Below are positions 42,948-51,685 of a stretch of DNA of 64,000 nucleotides, piece by piece. Made by a program: the position numbers and the translations under genes. The DNA is from Microbacterium lacus (GTDB taxonomy: Bacteria > Actinomycetota > Actinomycetes > Actinomycetales > Microbacteriaceae): positions 355,081-419,080 of the forward strand of contig NZ_NMUM01000044.1 of NCBI RefSeq assembly GCF_002812805.1, given 5' to 3'. Under the pieces are notes generated by a model. That model did no database searches. It had not been told where the DNA came from and worked only from the letters and a program-made list of their open reading frames with translations. How positions within the stretch are numbered: position 1 is the first letter of the stretch; each line of letters opens with the position of its first letter.

Positions 42948-43077
42948 GATGAACGCTCCTCCGCGGTGCCCAGAACCACTGGTTTCGGTGGCCGGAAGCC
43001 GCATATGACGCAGACGCCCGGGCCTACCGTGAGCAAAGTCCCCGCATTCTGCACTTTTCCTCTCCCCAAGGAACCCC

Positions 43078-43656
43078 ATGAACAAGGTTGTCAAAGGCAC
43101 CATTGCCGCCGCATCCGCTGTCGCCCTCTTCGGAGGCGGAGCCGGATCGCTCGCCTACTGGCAGGATTCGGCCAGCACGGACGAAATGCTCCTTCAGATG
43201 GGACACCTCCAGCTGGACGCAATCGCGAAGACCTACACCTTGAACGGCGATGAGGTGAACTACGCAACCTTGACAAGCTACGACAGCCGCCTCGTCCCCG
43301 GCGACGTCGTCACCTATATGCACACATTCGGGATCGATGTTGCGCCAGCGGCGGACGCGGTGCTGAACGTTGGCGAGCTGGACCTGGGAACTAACGCTCA
43401 GGTGGTCCTTGACGCGATCGAGACAGACCTCACAGTGACCGTCGTGGAGGAGTGGTCCGATGCCCTGACCTTCTCGGCCACGAACGAAGCGCGCTCCTTC
43501 AACGTCACGGGCCGCGGCGTCGTGGCGGTAACGATCTCGGTGACGGTTCCGGCCGACCTCGAAGACACGGATTCGATGGTTTCCGGAATCTGGGTCGAGC
43601 CGCTTCCTGTCACCCTGACACAGGTCGCCGAGCCTCTGCCTGACGCCGTCGGCTGA
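43078..43656 (+). CDS. Alternate-type signal peptide (SipW-dependent) secreted protein
   Basis: 192 residues. The N-terminus MNKVVKGTIAAASAVALFGG then GAGSLAYWQDSAS is the alternate signal peptide processed by SipW-like peptidases. The rest is beta-rich and polar with no Cys, resembling the TasA/CalY-type camelysin group of fibre-forming surface proteins, though similarity is only in character and length. AAGGAA precedes the ATG by about 5 bases. The dedicated peptidase is encoded 9 bases downstream. Fibre formation is inference from the family. Confidence 0.82.
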   Translation: MNKVVKGTIAAASAVALFGGGAGSLAYWQDSASTDEMLLQMGHLQLDAIAKTYTLNGDEVNYATLTSYDSRLVPGDVVTYMHTFGIDVAPAADAVLNVGELDLGTNAQVVLDAIETDLTVTVVEEWSDALTFSATNEARSFNVTGRGVVAVTISVTVPADLEDTDSMVSGIWVEPLPVTLTQVAEPLPDAVG

Positions 43657-43664
43657 CAAGGTCG

Positions 43665-44243
43665 GTGGTTCGCTCTCTCGGCCGAGGCCTGGCGTGGGGC
43701 GCATTCGCCCTCGTCGGGCTCGCCGCCACGCTCGTCCTCGTCGTCCCGCTGGTGATCGGCGCTGAGCGCTACACGATCCTCGGCGGCTCGATGGAGCCCG
43801 CGATCCCACTCGGATCTCTCGTCGTCGTGCAACCGCGCGAGCTCAACGACATCCGGGTCGGCGACGTGATCACCTACCAGCTCGAATCGGGCGAGGCGAC
43901 CGTCGCGACTCACCGGGTCGTCGGTGAAGGGCTGGTCGGCGACGGCGAGCGGGTCTTGGTGACGCAGGGGGATGCCAACGACAGTGCCGACATCGAGCCG
44001 GTCCGCGGACCGCAAGTGCGCGGCGTGCTGCTCTACAGCATCCCCCTGCTCGGATGGATGAATGTGCTCATCTCGGGTGAGCTGCGGATGTGGGTCGTCC
44101 CCGTCGTCAGCGGTGCGTTGCTGCTCTACGCCGCCTGGATGTTCGTCAGTGCCTGGCGCGATCGCCGACGTCGGATGGACGAAGTGACGGCCGAGGAGCA
44201 GGTCGAACACCAGCCCGAACGGGTCCCCCAGACGCAGGACTAG
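43665..44243 (+). CDS. SipW-type signal peptidase I
   Basis: 192 residues. An N-terminal membrane helix (about 9-31) is followed by the catalytic Ser42 in ILGGSMEPAIPLGS and by His83 in VATHRVVGEG in place of the bacterial Lys, the Ser-His arrangement of ER/archaeal-type SipW enzymes. A second helix near 143-163 anchors the C-terminus, which is charged. It should cleave the alternate signal peptide of the preceding gene product. The start is a GTG. Its TAG stop is part of the next gene's -10 box. Confidence 0.9.
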   Translation: MVRSLGRGLAWGAFALVGLAATLVLVVPLVIGAERYTILGGSMEPAIPLGSLVVVQPRELNDIRVGDVITYQLESGEATVATHRVVGEGLVGDGERVLVTQGDANDSADIEPVRGPQVRGVLLYSIPLLGWMNVLISGELRMWVVPVVSGALLLYAAWMFVSAWRDRRRRMDEVTAEEQVEHQPERVPQTQD

Positions 44244-44246
44244 GCT
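44241..44246 (+). promoter_or_regulatory. -10 box (TAGGCT) of pheA overlapping the sipW stop
   Basis: TAGGCT lies 8 bases before the pheA GTG; its first three bases are the stop codon of the signal peptidase gene. Confidence 0.45.
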
Positions 44247-44254
44247 GAGTCCTC

Positions 44255-45223
44255 GTGACAGCCGCCTCCCAGCCCGCCTCCGGACCCGTCCGCCGCACCT
44301 ACAGCTTCCTCGGGCCAGCCGGGACGTTCACCGAAGCGGCTCTCGCGCAGGTCCCCGAGGCGCGCGGCCACCACTGGGTTCCCGTGCACAACGTGGGCGA
44401 AGCGCTCGCCGACGTCATCGAGGGCCGCTCGGACGCCGCGATGATCGCGATCGAGAACTCGGTCGACGGCGGCGTCTCGACAACGCAGGATGCCCTGGCG
44501 ACCGTTCCCGGCCTGCGGATCATTGGCGAGTACCTCGTCCCCGTCAACTTCGTGCTCGTCGCCCGCCCCGGAACGACGCTCGCCGACGTGTCGCTCGTGG
44601 CGGGGCATCCGGTCGCCTATGCGCAGTGCCTGCAGTGGTTGACGCGCGAGCTTCCGGCCCACGCGCACATTCCCGCCGCGAGCAACGTCGCGAGCGCTAT
44701 CGGCCTGCTCGATGGCACGAGCGACGCGGATGCCGCCATCGCACCCCCCACGATCACCGAGCATCACGATCTCGAGGTGCTGGCCGAGAACATCGGCGAC
44801 AACCCGAACGCCGTGACCCGCTTCGTCCTCGTCGGGCGGACGGTCGCGCCCACCCCGCCCACCGGGGCCGATAAGACATCGCTGATCGTCGAGTTGCCGA
44901 AGGACTACCCCGGGGCGCTGCTCGAACTTCTGGAGCAGTTCGCAACGCGCGGCATCAACCTGAGCCTGCTCGCGTCGCGCCCGATCGGCGACGCCCTCGG
45001 CCGGTACCGATTCGTCATCGACGCGGACGGACACATCCAGGACGAACGGATGGCCGATGCGCTGCTGGGTCTTCGCCGCTTCAGCCCGAAGGTGATCTTC
45101 CTCGGTTCGTACCCGCGCGCGGACCGCGTCGTCGTGCGCTACCCCGACCGCTACTCCGACGACATCTTCGTCGAAGCGCGCGACTGGCTACGCGGTCTGC
45201 TCAGCGGCGAGCCCGACCTCTAA
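44255..45223 (+). CDS. pheA: Prephenate dehydratase with ACT domain
   Basis: 322 residues. Catalytic domain about 14-195: YSFLGPAGTFTEAAL, IAIENSVDGGVSTTQDAL and the TRF signature in NAVTRFVLVG. The regulatory ACT domain (about 210-295) has PGALLELLEQFATRGINLSL with the GALL and ESRP-like (ASRP) positions that bind phenylalanine. It decarboxylates/dehydrates prephenate to phenylpyruvate, committed to Phe. The GTG start follows a leaderless-type -10. It is monofunctional (no chorismate mutase domain). Confidence 0.95.
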   Translation: MTAASQPASGPVRRTYSFLGPAGTFTEAALAQVPEARGHHWVPVHNVGEALADVIEGRSDAAMIAIENSVDGGVSTTQDALATVPGLRIIGEYLVPVNFVLVARPGTTLADVSLVAGHPVAYAQCLQWLTRELPAHAHIPAASNVASAIGLLDGTSDADAAIAPPTITEHHDLEVLAENIGDNPNAVTRFVLVGRTVAPTPPTGADKTSLIVELPKDYPGALLELLEQFATRGINLSLLASRPIGDALGRYRFVIDADGHIQDERMADALLGLRRFSPKVIFLGSYPRADRVVVRYPDRYSDDIFVEARDWLRGLLSGEPDL

Positions 45224-45241
45224 GTCCGGATTGCCGGAGCG

Positions 45242-46327
45242 TCAGGCGACCGCCGCGAGCAGGTTCGTCGCGACGAGTTCGAGGGTCTGCGCACGACCAT
45301 CGGATGTCTCGAGCGCCTCGGAGTCGTAGGCGCCCGCGACCGGTGACAGCATGACCTCGTCGACCCCGTGTCGGGCGGCGAATGCGGCGACTCCGGATGC
45401 CACGTCTGCGCCGGATCCGATCAGCCAGCGCGAGCGCGCGGAGTCCATGAACGACACGGCCAGTCCGTCCGAGAGTCCGCCCGTGCCATCGCGTTGCGCG
45501 GCCTCAGCCTGCTCGACGGACTCGAGCGGCGTGAGGGGCTTGTTGGTGCGCAGTCGCGCCATCATCCGCAGCTGGGGAAGTGCCCGAGCATCCGCTTCCT
45601 CCGCCGTGGGCGCGGCGACCGCGTTGATCGTGAGCAGTGTCCGCGGCTCGGGGTGCGCTTCGTTCGGGACGTACTGGTCGCGGTACAGCGACAGTGCGCG
45701 CTCGAGGCCCTCGCCCGAAAAATGGTTGGCGAAGACGTACGGCAGGCCGAGCGAGGCGGCGAGCTGCGCCGAGTAGTCGCTCGAACCGAGCAGCCACACC
45801 TCGGGCGAGGCCGAAGCCGCGGGCGTGGCATGAACCGTGTACTCGCCGCCGCTGGTGAAACGCAGCGTCGCTCCCTCGGGCGAGCTGAGCGCCAGGATGT
45901 CGCGAATGTGGTCGGGGAACCGGTCGACCTCGCTCGTCGCACCCGACTGGCGGAGCAGCTGGGTGATGACGGGGTCGCTGCCCGGCGCACGGCCGATGCC
46001 GAGGTCGATGCGGCCGGGCGCGATGGCCTCGAGGGCCGCGAACTGCTCGGCGACGATGAGCGGCGCGTGATTCGGCAGCATGACGCCGCCCGAGCCCACC
46101 CGGATGCGTTCGGTACGGGATGCGGCCGCCGCGATCAGCACGGGCGGTGTCGTCGACGCGACGGCGGGCATGTTGTGGTGTTCGGCGAACCAGTAGCGCC
46201 GATAACCCAACCGGTCGGCATGAACGGCGAGGTCGAGCGATGCCGCGACCGCTTGAGCGCTGTTCTGGCCCGCGCGCACGGGCACGAGGTCGAGAACCGA
46301 CAGGGCGGGGGCTGCGTGAGAAGTCAT
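45242..46327 (-). CDS. LLM-class flavin-dependent oxidoreductase (luciferase-like monooxygenase)
   Basis: 361 residues. LSVLDLVPVRAGQNSAQAV and YWFAEHHNMPAVASTTPPV are the signatures of the MsnO8-type group; PEVWLLGSSDYSAQLAA and FANHFSGEGLERAL follow. It uses reduced FMN (or F420) to oxygenate an unknown substrate. The ATG at 46327 is chosen because the region upstream is a REP repeat with no codon-like pattern. It is the last gene before the photolyase on the same strand, with a 120-base gap. Confidence 0.88.
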   Translation of the reverse strand: MTSHAAPALSVLDLVPVRAGQNSAQAVAASLDLAVHADRLGYRRYWFAEHHNMPAVASTTPPVLIAAAASRTERIRVGSGGVMLPNHAPLIVAEQFAALEAIAPGRIDLGIGRAPGSDPVITQLLRQSGATSEVDRFPDHIRDILALSSPEGATLRFTSGGEYTVHATPAASASPEVWLLGSSDYSAQLAASLGLPYVFANHFSGEGLERALSLYRDQYVPNEAHPEPRTLLTINAVAAPTAEEADARALPQLRMMARLRTNKPLTPLESVEQAEAAQRDGTGGLSDGLAVSFMDSARSRWLIGSGADVASGVAAFAARHGVDEVMLSPVAGAYDSEALETSDGRAQTLELVATNLLAAVA

Positions 46328-46375
46328 CACGATCCTCAACCGCGGGAGGCGGGTTCGGCATTCCCGCGACCGGCG

Positions 46376-46440
46376 GGTCGCTTCGACAGGCTCAGCGACC
46401 GACAAGCTCAGCGACGGCCCCTGAGCTTGTCGAAGGGTCC
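46376..46440. repeat. REP-like inverted pair, CTTCGACAGGCTCAG family
   Basis: CTTCGACAGGCTCAG (46381-46395) faces CTGAGCTTGTCGAAG (46421-46435), matching at 14 of 15 paired positions; a further GACAAGCTCAGCGAC unit lies between. Same family as at 42.9 kb and the insertion at 21.2 kb. It fills the gap between the photolyase and LLM genes. Confidence 0.8.
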
Positions 46441-46450
46441 GCCGCGAACG

Positions 46451-47830
46451 TCAGTTGCGGCGCATCCGCTCGTATGCGTCGAGGGCTGCCTTGCGGGATT
46501 CGCCGAGATCGACGATCGGCTCAGGTGCTCGCCCACGTCCGTACTCCGGCGCCCAGCGCCCGATGTACTCGCCGTGCGGGTCGAACTTCTTCGCCTGCAG
46601 CTCGGGGTTGAACACCCGGAAGTAGGGGGCGGCGTCCGCGCCGGAACCGGCGACCCACTGCCAGTTGAAGGGGTTGCTCGCGCCATCCGCGTCGACCAGG
46701 GTGTCCCAGAACCACTCCTCGCCGTGCCGCCAGTCGATCAGCAGGTTCTTGATCATGAACGACGCGGTCACCATGCGTACGCGGTTGTGCATGATGCCGG
46801 TGTGCCAGAGCTCTTTCATGCCCGCGTCCACGAGGGCGATGCCGGTGCGCCCCTGCTGCCACGCTTTAAGCGCGGTCGGCTTCAAGCGAGGCCAAGGGAA
46901 GTCGTCGAACTCGCGGCGCAGATTCACCGTCGCCAGGTCGGGGTTGTGGAACAGCACGTGCGCGGCGAACTCGCGCCATCCGATCTCGGACAGGAATCGC
47001 TGGGCGGCGGCTGCCCGAGGGCCGCCCGGCGTCTTGCTGCCCTGCACGTCCGCGAGCGTGGCATGCCACACCTCGTGGGGGCTGATCTCGCCCCAGCGCA
47101 GGCGCGGCGACAGGCCGGACGTCACACCCGCCGCGGGTTCGTCCCGGGCCCGGTCGTAGTCGTCGAGGTCATCGCGCAAGAAGTCGCGCAGTCGCGCGCG
47201 GGCCGCAGGCTCGCCCGGTTCCCACGTCTCACGCAGGCCGCCGGCCCAGTCGGGATCGGTCGGAAGCAGGGCCCAATCGTCCAGCGCATCGCTGTCGATA
47301 TCGGCGGCGCCGGTGAGCTCGCGCGGAGCGGGCAGCGGCGCGCGGGGCGCGGGAAGGTTGCGGCATGCCCGCCAGAACGGTGTGAAGACGGAGTACGGCT
47401 GCCCGGCCCCGGTGCGAACCGTCCAGGGCTCGAACAGCAGGGATGCCCCGAACGACTCCACGACCACATCGTCATCACGCAGGCCGGTCTTGAGTGACGC
47501 GTCGATCTCGCGTTCGGCGCCCCCGTAGCGGCGGTTCCAGAAGACGGCGCCCGCCGACGCATCCGTCACCGCTTGTCGCACCTCACGCGCCGCCGGCCCG
47601 CGCCGCAGAACAAGCTGAACGCCGAGCTCGCGCAGACGATCACCGAGCGATGTGAGGCTGCCGTGCAACCACCAGCGCGCGGCGCCACCGAGGGGACGGA
47701 TGCCGTCCGACACCTCGTCGAGGACATAGAGCGCGATGATCGGTCCGCCGCGCTCCATCGCCGCGCGCAGTGCCGGGTTGTCGGCGACCCGCAGATCGTC
47801 GCGAAACCAGACGAGTGATGCGGACGTCAT
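46451..47830 (-). CDS. phr: Deoxyribodipyrimidine photolyase (cryptochrome/photolyase family)
   Basis: 459 residues. N-terminal antenna domain from LVWFRDDLRVADNPAL. The FAD domain is clear: LRWGEISPHEVW, FLSEIGWREFAAHVLFHNPD, TGIMHNRVRMVTASFMIKN and SNPFNWQWVAGSGADAAPYF. These are class-I CPD photolyase motifs, so it most likely repairs UV cyclobutane dimers with blue light. The ATG is 2 bases after the lipid kinase stop, indicating a shared transcript. Confidence 0.94.
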   Translation of the reverse strand: MTSASLVWFRDDLRVADNPALRAAMERGGPIIALYVLDEVSDGIRPLGGAARWWLHGSLTSLGDRLRELGVQLVLRRGPAAREVRQAVTDASAGAVFWNRRYGGAEREIDASLKTGLRDDDVVVESFGASLLFEPWTVRTGAGQPYSVFTPFWRACRNLPAPRAPLPAPRELTGAADIDSDALDDWALLPTDPDWAGGLRETWEPGEPAARARLRDFLRDDLDDYDRARDEPAAGVTSGLSPRLRWGEISPHEVWHATLADVQGSKTPGGPRAAAAQRFLSEIGWREFAAHVLFHNPDLATVNLRREFDDFPWPRLKPTALKAWQQGRTGIALVDAGMKELWHTGIMHNRVRMVTASFMIKNLLIDWRHGEEWFWDTLVDADGASNPFNWQWVAGSGADAAPYFRVFNPELQAKKFDPHGEYIGRWAPEYGRGRAPEPIVDLGESRKAALDAYERMRRN

Positions 47831-47832
47831 CG

Positions 47833-49125
47833 TCAGAAGTTCGAGGTGTCGTGGCCCTCGGGCACGACGATGCTCAGGCCGCCCTGCTCGATGGTGCAGC
47901 GGATGCGGACGGCTTCGCCGAGTTCGTCTCCGTCGAGCTCGATCGGCTGCGCGGGCGATGTCGCGAGCTCGATGGCCTCGTCCTGCAAGAAGCGCACTGA
48001 GCTGTTCCTGCCGCGACGCTCGAGCACCCGACGGCCGGCACGGAAGCGACGCAGGACGCTGTTGTCCCACCAGACCTTCCGCCAGACGCCCAGCCAGCCG
48101 AACCATCCGGAGGGCTGGATGACAGCGACGTCCAGCAAACCATCGACGATGGATGCTTCGGGGATCAGGGCGATGCCCGCCGGGAGGGCCCCGCAATTCG
48201 CGAACAGCACGCTCTGCACCTTGGCGGCGTGCAGGCGGCCGTGCTCCATCTGGTACATCACGCGGAACGGCTTGGCCGTGGCGAGCGAGCGCGCCGCGCC
48301 GTCCACGTAGGCAACCCAGCCGACGGTCTTCTTCAGCTGCGAGTTGGTGTTGGCGATCATCGCGGCGTCCAGCCCGATGCCCGCCATCACGACGAAGGCG
48401 TGGCGTTCGCGGCTGCCATCGGCGCGGCGGATGTCGGCGAACCCGATGTCGACCGGATGCGTCGTGCCGGTGAACGTCGCCGCCACCATGGGCTCGGAGT
48501 CGCCGAGCGGCAGGCCCAGGTTGCGGGCGAGCAGGTTGCCCGTGCCGCTCGGCACGATCGTGAGGGCGACACCCGTGCCCGACATGGCTTCCGAGACGGC
48601 ACGCACGGTTCCGTCGCCACCCGCGACCATGACGGCGTCGACGCCCTCTTTGAGTGCTTGACGGGTGACGTCGTCGCCCAGGTCATCGACCGTCGTTTCG
48701 AAGAAGAGGGGTTCGGCCCAGTCGGCTTCCGCGGACAGCCGCGTGACCTGATCGCGCAGGCGGTCCTTGTCGACCTTGATGGGGTTGTAGACGAGCGCGG
48801 CGCGCTTCTTCGGCGTCGGATCGTCGGCGTCCATGGACGTCGTCTCGCCGTCCGGGGTGACCTGGCGTGCCTCGCCGGTCTCGCCGTCCTTCTTGTCCGG
48901 TGCGACGTCTTCGGGTTCGCGGATGACGTCGTCGGGCTTCGCCGCTTCTTCCGGGTCCGGCTTGTCGTCGGGCCCATCGACCGGCTCCGAGTCATCGTCG
49001 AAACCCTTCGGCAACCCGTCGACGTCGTCGAGGCTTTCCGCGTCGTGCGGAATCTTCGGATCGAGAGGTGCGTCGTCCGGGGTCGCCGCGGCGTCCTCGG
49101 GGGGAGGGGAAGAAGCCGCAGTCAT
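47833..49125 (-). CDS. Diacylglycerol kinase-family lipid kinase with acidic N-terminal extension
   Basis: 430 residues. The kinase domain (about 105-430) has VYNPIKVDKDRL, the catalytic loop MVAGGDGTVRAVSEAM and PSGTGNLLARNLGLPL. It phosphorylates a lipid hydroxyl, in actinobacteria probably diacylglycerol for phospholipid recycling. The first ~105 residues are an Asp/Glu/Pro-rich low-complexity tail absent from typical homologues. Minus-strand TAGGGT lies 6 bases before the ATG, so the long start is supported. Followed by phr. Confidence 0.92.
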   Translation of the reverse strand: MTAASSPPPEDAAATPDDAPLDPKIPHDAESLDDVDGLPKGFDDDSEPVDGPDDKPDPEEAAKPDDVIREPEDVAPDKKDGETGEARQVTPDGETTSMDADDPTPKKRAALVYNPIKVDKDRLRDQVTRLSAEADWAEPLFFETTVDDLGDDVTRQALKEGVDAVMVAGGDGTVRAVSEAMSGTGVALTIVPSGTGNLLARNLGLPLGDSEPMVAATFTGTTHPVDIGFADIRRADGSRERHAFVVMAGIGLDAAMIANTNSQLKKTVGWVAYVDGAARSLATAKPFRVMYQMEHGRLHAAKVQSVLFANCGALPAGIALIPEASIVDGLLDVAVIQPSGWFGWLGVWRKVWWDNSVLRRFRAGRRVLERRGRNSSVRFLQDEAIELATSPAQPIELDGDELGEAVRIRCTIEQGGLSIVVPEGHDTSNF

Positions 49126-49131
49126 GGGTCC

Positions 49132-49137
49132 ACCCTA
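49132..49137 (-). promoter_or_regulatory. Leaderless-type -10 box (TAGGGT) of the lipid kinase
   Basis: Minus-strand TAGGGT, GGACCC, ATG. Confidence 0.5.
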
Positions 49138-49182
49138 GGCTTCAGCGGCGTTACTCCGGGGATCGGCCGGGATTCGCGCAAC

Positions 49183-49188
49183 TAGACT
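49183..49188 (+). promoter_or_regulatory. Leaderless-type -10 box (TAGACT) of serS
   Basis: TAGACT, then TGACGG, then ATG at 49195; no ribosome-binding site. Confidence 0.5.
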
Positions 49189-49194
49189 TGACGG

Positions 49195-50460
49195 ATGATC
49201 GACCCCGTGCTTCTTCGCGACGCCCCCGACCTCGTCACCCGCTCTCAGGTCGCGCGCGGGCACTCGCCCGAAACCGTCGAAGCCGCGCTGGTCGCGGATC
49301 GCGAGCGTCGCGCCGCGATCACGGCGTTCGAAGAGCTACGCGCCGCGCAGAACGCGTTCGGCAAGGACGTCGCGAAGGCGCCGAAGGACGAGAAGGCCGC
49401 GCTTGTCGCCGAGGCCAAGGGCTTGGCGGATCGCGTCAAGCAGGCGCAGGCTGCTGTTGCGGTTGCCGAAGAGGCCGCGGATGCCGCCTTCGCCAAGATC
49501 GAGAACATCATCATCGACGGAGTGCCCGCGGGCGGCGAGGCCGACTTCGTCGAGATCCGCCGCGTCGGCGAGGTTCCGACCTTCGACTTCACGCCGCGCG
49601 ATCACCTCGAGCTCGGTGAGCTCCTCGGTGCGATCGACATGGAGCGCGGCGCGAAGGTCTCGGGTGCCCGCTTCTACTTCTTGAAGGGCATCGGTGCGCG
49701 CCTCGAGATCGCGCTGATGAACCTGGCACTGAACTCGGCGCTCGAGGCGGGCTTCGTCCCGCTCATCACGCCGACGCTCGTCCGTCCCGAGATCATGCGC
49801 GGCACGGGGTTCCTCGGCGAGCACTCGGACGAGGTCTACCACCTGCCGGAGGACGACCTGTACCTGACGGGGACGAGCGAGGTGGCGCTCGCCGGGTATC
49901 ACAAGGACGAGATCCTCGACCTCGCCGACGGTCCCCTGCGGTATGCCGGCTGGTCCACCTGCTACCGCCGCGAGGCCGGGTCGCACGGCAAAGACACCCG
50001 CGGAATCATCCGTGTGCACCAGTTCAACAAGCTCGAGATGTTCGTCTACACGACGCCCGAAGAGGCCGAGGCCGAGCACGAACGTCTGCTCGGTTGGCAG
50101 GAAGAGATGCTCGGCAAGCTCGGGCTCACCTACCGTGTGATCGACGTCGCCGCGGGGGATCTCGGATCGTCCGCGGCTCGTAAGTTCGACGTCGAGGCGT
50201 GGATTCCGACGCAGGATGCCTACCGTGAGCTGACCTCGACGAGTAACTGCACGACCTACCAGTCGCGTCGCCTCGACATCCGGCACCGCCCCGACGGCGG
50301 CCGCACACAGCCGGTCGCAACGCTCAACGGAACGCTCGCGACCACCCGCTGGATCGTGGCGCTGCTCGAGACGCACCAGCGCGCCGACGGTTCGGTGTGG
50401 GTGCCCGAGCCGCTCCGCCCGTACCTGGGTGGGCTCGAGGTCCTGGAGCCGCTCGCGTGA
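49195..50460 (+). CDS. serS: Seryl-tRNA synthetase
   Basis: 421 residues. The N-terminal coiled-coil tRNA-binding arm spans about 30-100 (Ala/Lys/Glu-rich). Class-II motifs follow: motif 2 [19 protein letters not shown] and motif 3 [29 protein letters not shown] is the serine pocket. It charges tRNA-Ser with serine; two tRNA-Ser genes lie within 4 kb downstream. The stop overlaps the HAD-gene GTG. Confidence 0.97.
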   Translation: MIDPVLLRDAPDLVTRSQVARGHSPETVEAALVADRERRAAITAFEELRAAQNAFGKDVAKAPKDEKAALVAEAKGLADRVKQAQAAVAVAEEAADAAFAKIENIIIDGVPAGGEADFVEIRRVGEVPTFDFTPRDHLELGELLGAIDMERGAKVSGARFYFLKGIGARLEIALMNLALNSALEAGFVPLITPTLVRPEIMRGTGFLGEHSDEVYHLPEDDLYLTGTSEVALAGYHKDEILDLADGPLRYAGWSTCYRREAGSHGKDTRGIIRVHQFNKLEMFVYTTPEEAEAEHERLLGWQEEMLGKLGLTYRVIDVAAGDLGSSAARKFDVEAWIPTQDAYRELTSTSNCTTYQSRRLDIRHRPDGGRTQPVATLNGTLATTRWIVALLETHQRADGSVWVPEPLRPYLGGLEVLEPLA

Positions 50461-51365
50461 CGGACGCCCGTATCCCCGACACGGGTGAGGTCGAGGTCGT
50501 CGAGCGCGACGAGGCCGCCGAGATCATCGAGCACGTCGCCCACGACTCCGCGGACCCCGAGATCACGACTCTTCCTCTGCTGATCGTGCTCGACATCGAC
50601 GGCACGATCCTGCTCGAGGATGAGTCCCTCAGCCCCGGAATCGTCGGGGCCGTCGCCGACGCCCGCGCGGCGGGCAACGAGGTCATGCTCGCGACGGGGC
50701 GTAGCTGGGAGGGCACGCGAGGCATCCTGCGCGTGCTCGAACTCGACCCCGAGTACGTCGTGTGCTCGAACGGCGCCGTGATTCTGCAGCGTCGGGACGC
50801 CGGTCAGGTCCACTACGAGCGAGTGCACACCGAGACGTTCGACGCGACCGAGGTGCTGACGCTGCTGCGCCAACACCTGCCCGACGCGAAGTACCTGGTG
50901 GAGCTGCCCGGCGGTGAGCGGTACTACACCGACTATCTCGAAGACTGGAACCTGCTCGCCGCGCACCGGGTGCCGTTCGAGCAGCTCGGCAAACACCCCG
51001 TTTCGCGTGTCGTCGTGGTGTCGCCCGAACATGCCGAGGGCGACTTCTTGCGTCTCGTCGACGAGATCGGCCTCACCCAGGTGTCGTACGCGATCGGCTG
51101 GACCGCCTGGCTCGACATCGCACCGCAGGGAGTAGACAAGGGCACCGCCCTCGAGCTCGTGCGCCGGTGGCTCGGCATCCCGCCCGATCGGGTGCTCGTG
51201 ATGGGCGACGGACGCAACGACGTCGGCATGTTCCGTTGGGCCCTTGAGAAGGGCGGCCGGGCGATCGCGATGGCTCAGGGACCGCAAGAGGTTCTGGATG
51301 CCGCGGGCGAGATCACGCTGTCGGTGCAAGAGGGCGGCGTCTCAGACATCCTCCGCCGCCTCTAA
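50457..51365 (+). CDS. HAD-superfamily (Cof-type) hydrolase
   Basis: 302 residues. HAD motif [16 protein letters not shown] (nucleophile Asp46, Asp48), motif II region ATGRSWEGT, motif III Lys in [10 protein letters not shown] and motif [14 protein letters not shown]. The large type-IIB cap is that of sugar-phosphate or nucleotide phosphatases. The first 40 residues are an acidic extension. GTG overlaps the serS stop (GTGA), a pairing frequently seen in actinobacteria. Substrate unknown. Confidence 0.9.
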   Translation: MTDARIPDTGEVEVVERDEAAEIIEHVAHDSADPEITTLPLLIVLDIDGTILLEDESLSPGIVGAVADARAAGNEVMLATGRSWEGTRGILRVLELDPEYVVCSNGAVILQRRDAGQVHYERVHTETFDATEVLTLLRQHLPDAKYLVELPGGERYYTDYLEDWNLLAAHRVPFEQLGKHPVSRVVVVSPEHAEGDFLRLVDEIGLTQVSYAIGWTAWLDIAPQGVDKGTALELVRRWLGIPPDRVLVMGDGRNDVGMFRWALEKGGRAIAMAQGPQEVLDAAGEITLSVQEGGVSDILRRL

Positions 51366-51375
51366 CCGCGGTACT

Positions 51376-51410
51376 GATGCCGCTCGGCGCATTCGCCGCG
51401 CCGAGGCATC
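51376..51410 (+). terminator. Hairpin after the serS-HAD operon
   Basis: CTCGGCGC (51383-51390) pairs with GCGCCGAG (51398-51405) around a 7-base loop; flanking GATGC/GCATC extend the stem past a small bulge. No T-run. Confidence 0.6.
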
Positions 51411-51528
51411 CGCTTTCAGGGCCTTGCCAGCACTTCCTGCGAAAATGAGCCGCGACTGGCAAAAATGAGCGCCATGCTCTGTCGAGTACACTCGGTGCCT
51501 GTCGACGAAGTGCTGCGGTACTTCGCCG

Positions 51529-51613
51529 GGAGGGTTGTCCGAGCGGCCGATGGACCTGGTCTTGAAAACCAGTGGGCAGCAATGTCCCGTGGGTTCGAAT
51601 CCCACACCCTCCG
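51529..51613 (+). tRNA. tRNA-Ser (anticodon UGA)
   Basis: Acceptor arms GGAGGGT / ACCCTCC, anticodon stem CTGGT / ACCAG with loop CTTGAAA (anticodon TGA at 51563-51565), a long class-II variable arm, and T-loop GGGTTCGAATCCC. CCA is not encoded (GCT follows the acceptor). It reads UCN, mainly UCA, codons. Confidence 0.96.
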
Positions 51614-51648
51614 CTGAATGACGGGTGTGGCGGTCCCACACCCTCCGC
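51600..51648. repeat. Duplicated 3' end of tRNA-Ser(UGA) with hairpin
   Basis: TCCCACACCCTCCGC at the tRNA 3' end (51600-51614) is repeated exactly at 51634-51648. The second copy also forms a hairpin with GGGTGTGG (51623-51630 with 51636-51643), which could terminate the tRNA transcript. It may be either a small attachment-site scar or a terminator built from the tRNA end. Confidence 0.6.
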
Positions 51649-51685
51649 ACACATACCGGCGGACCCGACCGCCGAAAGGACGCGA

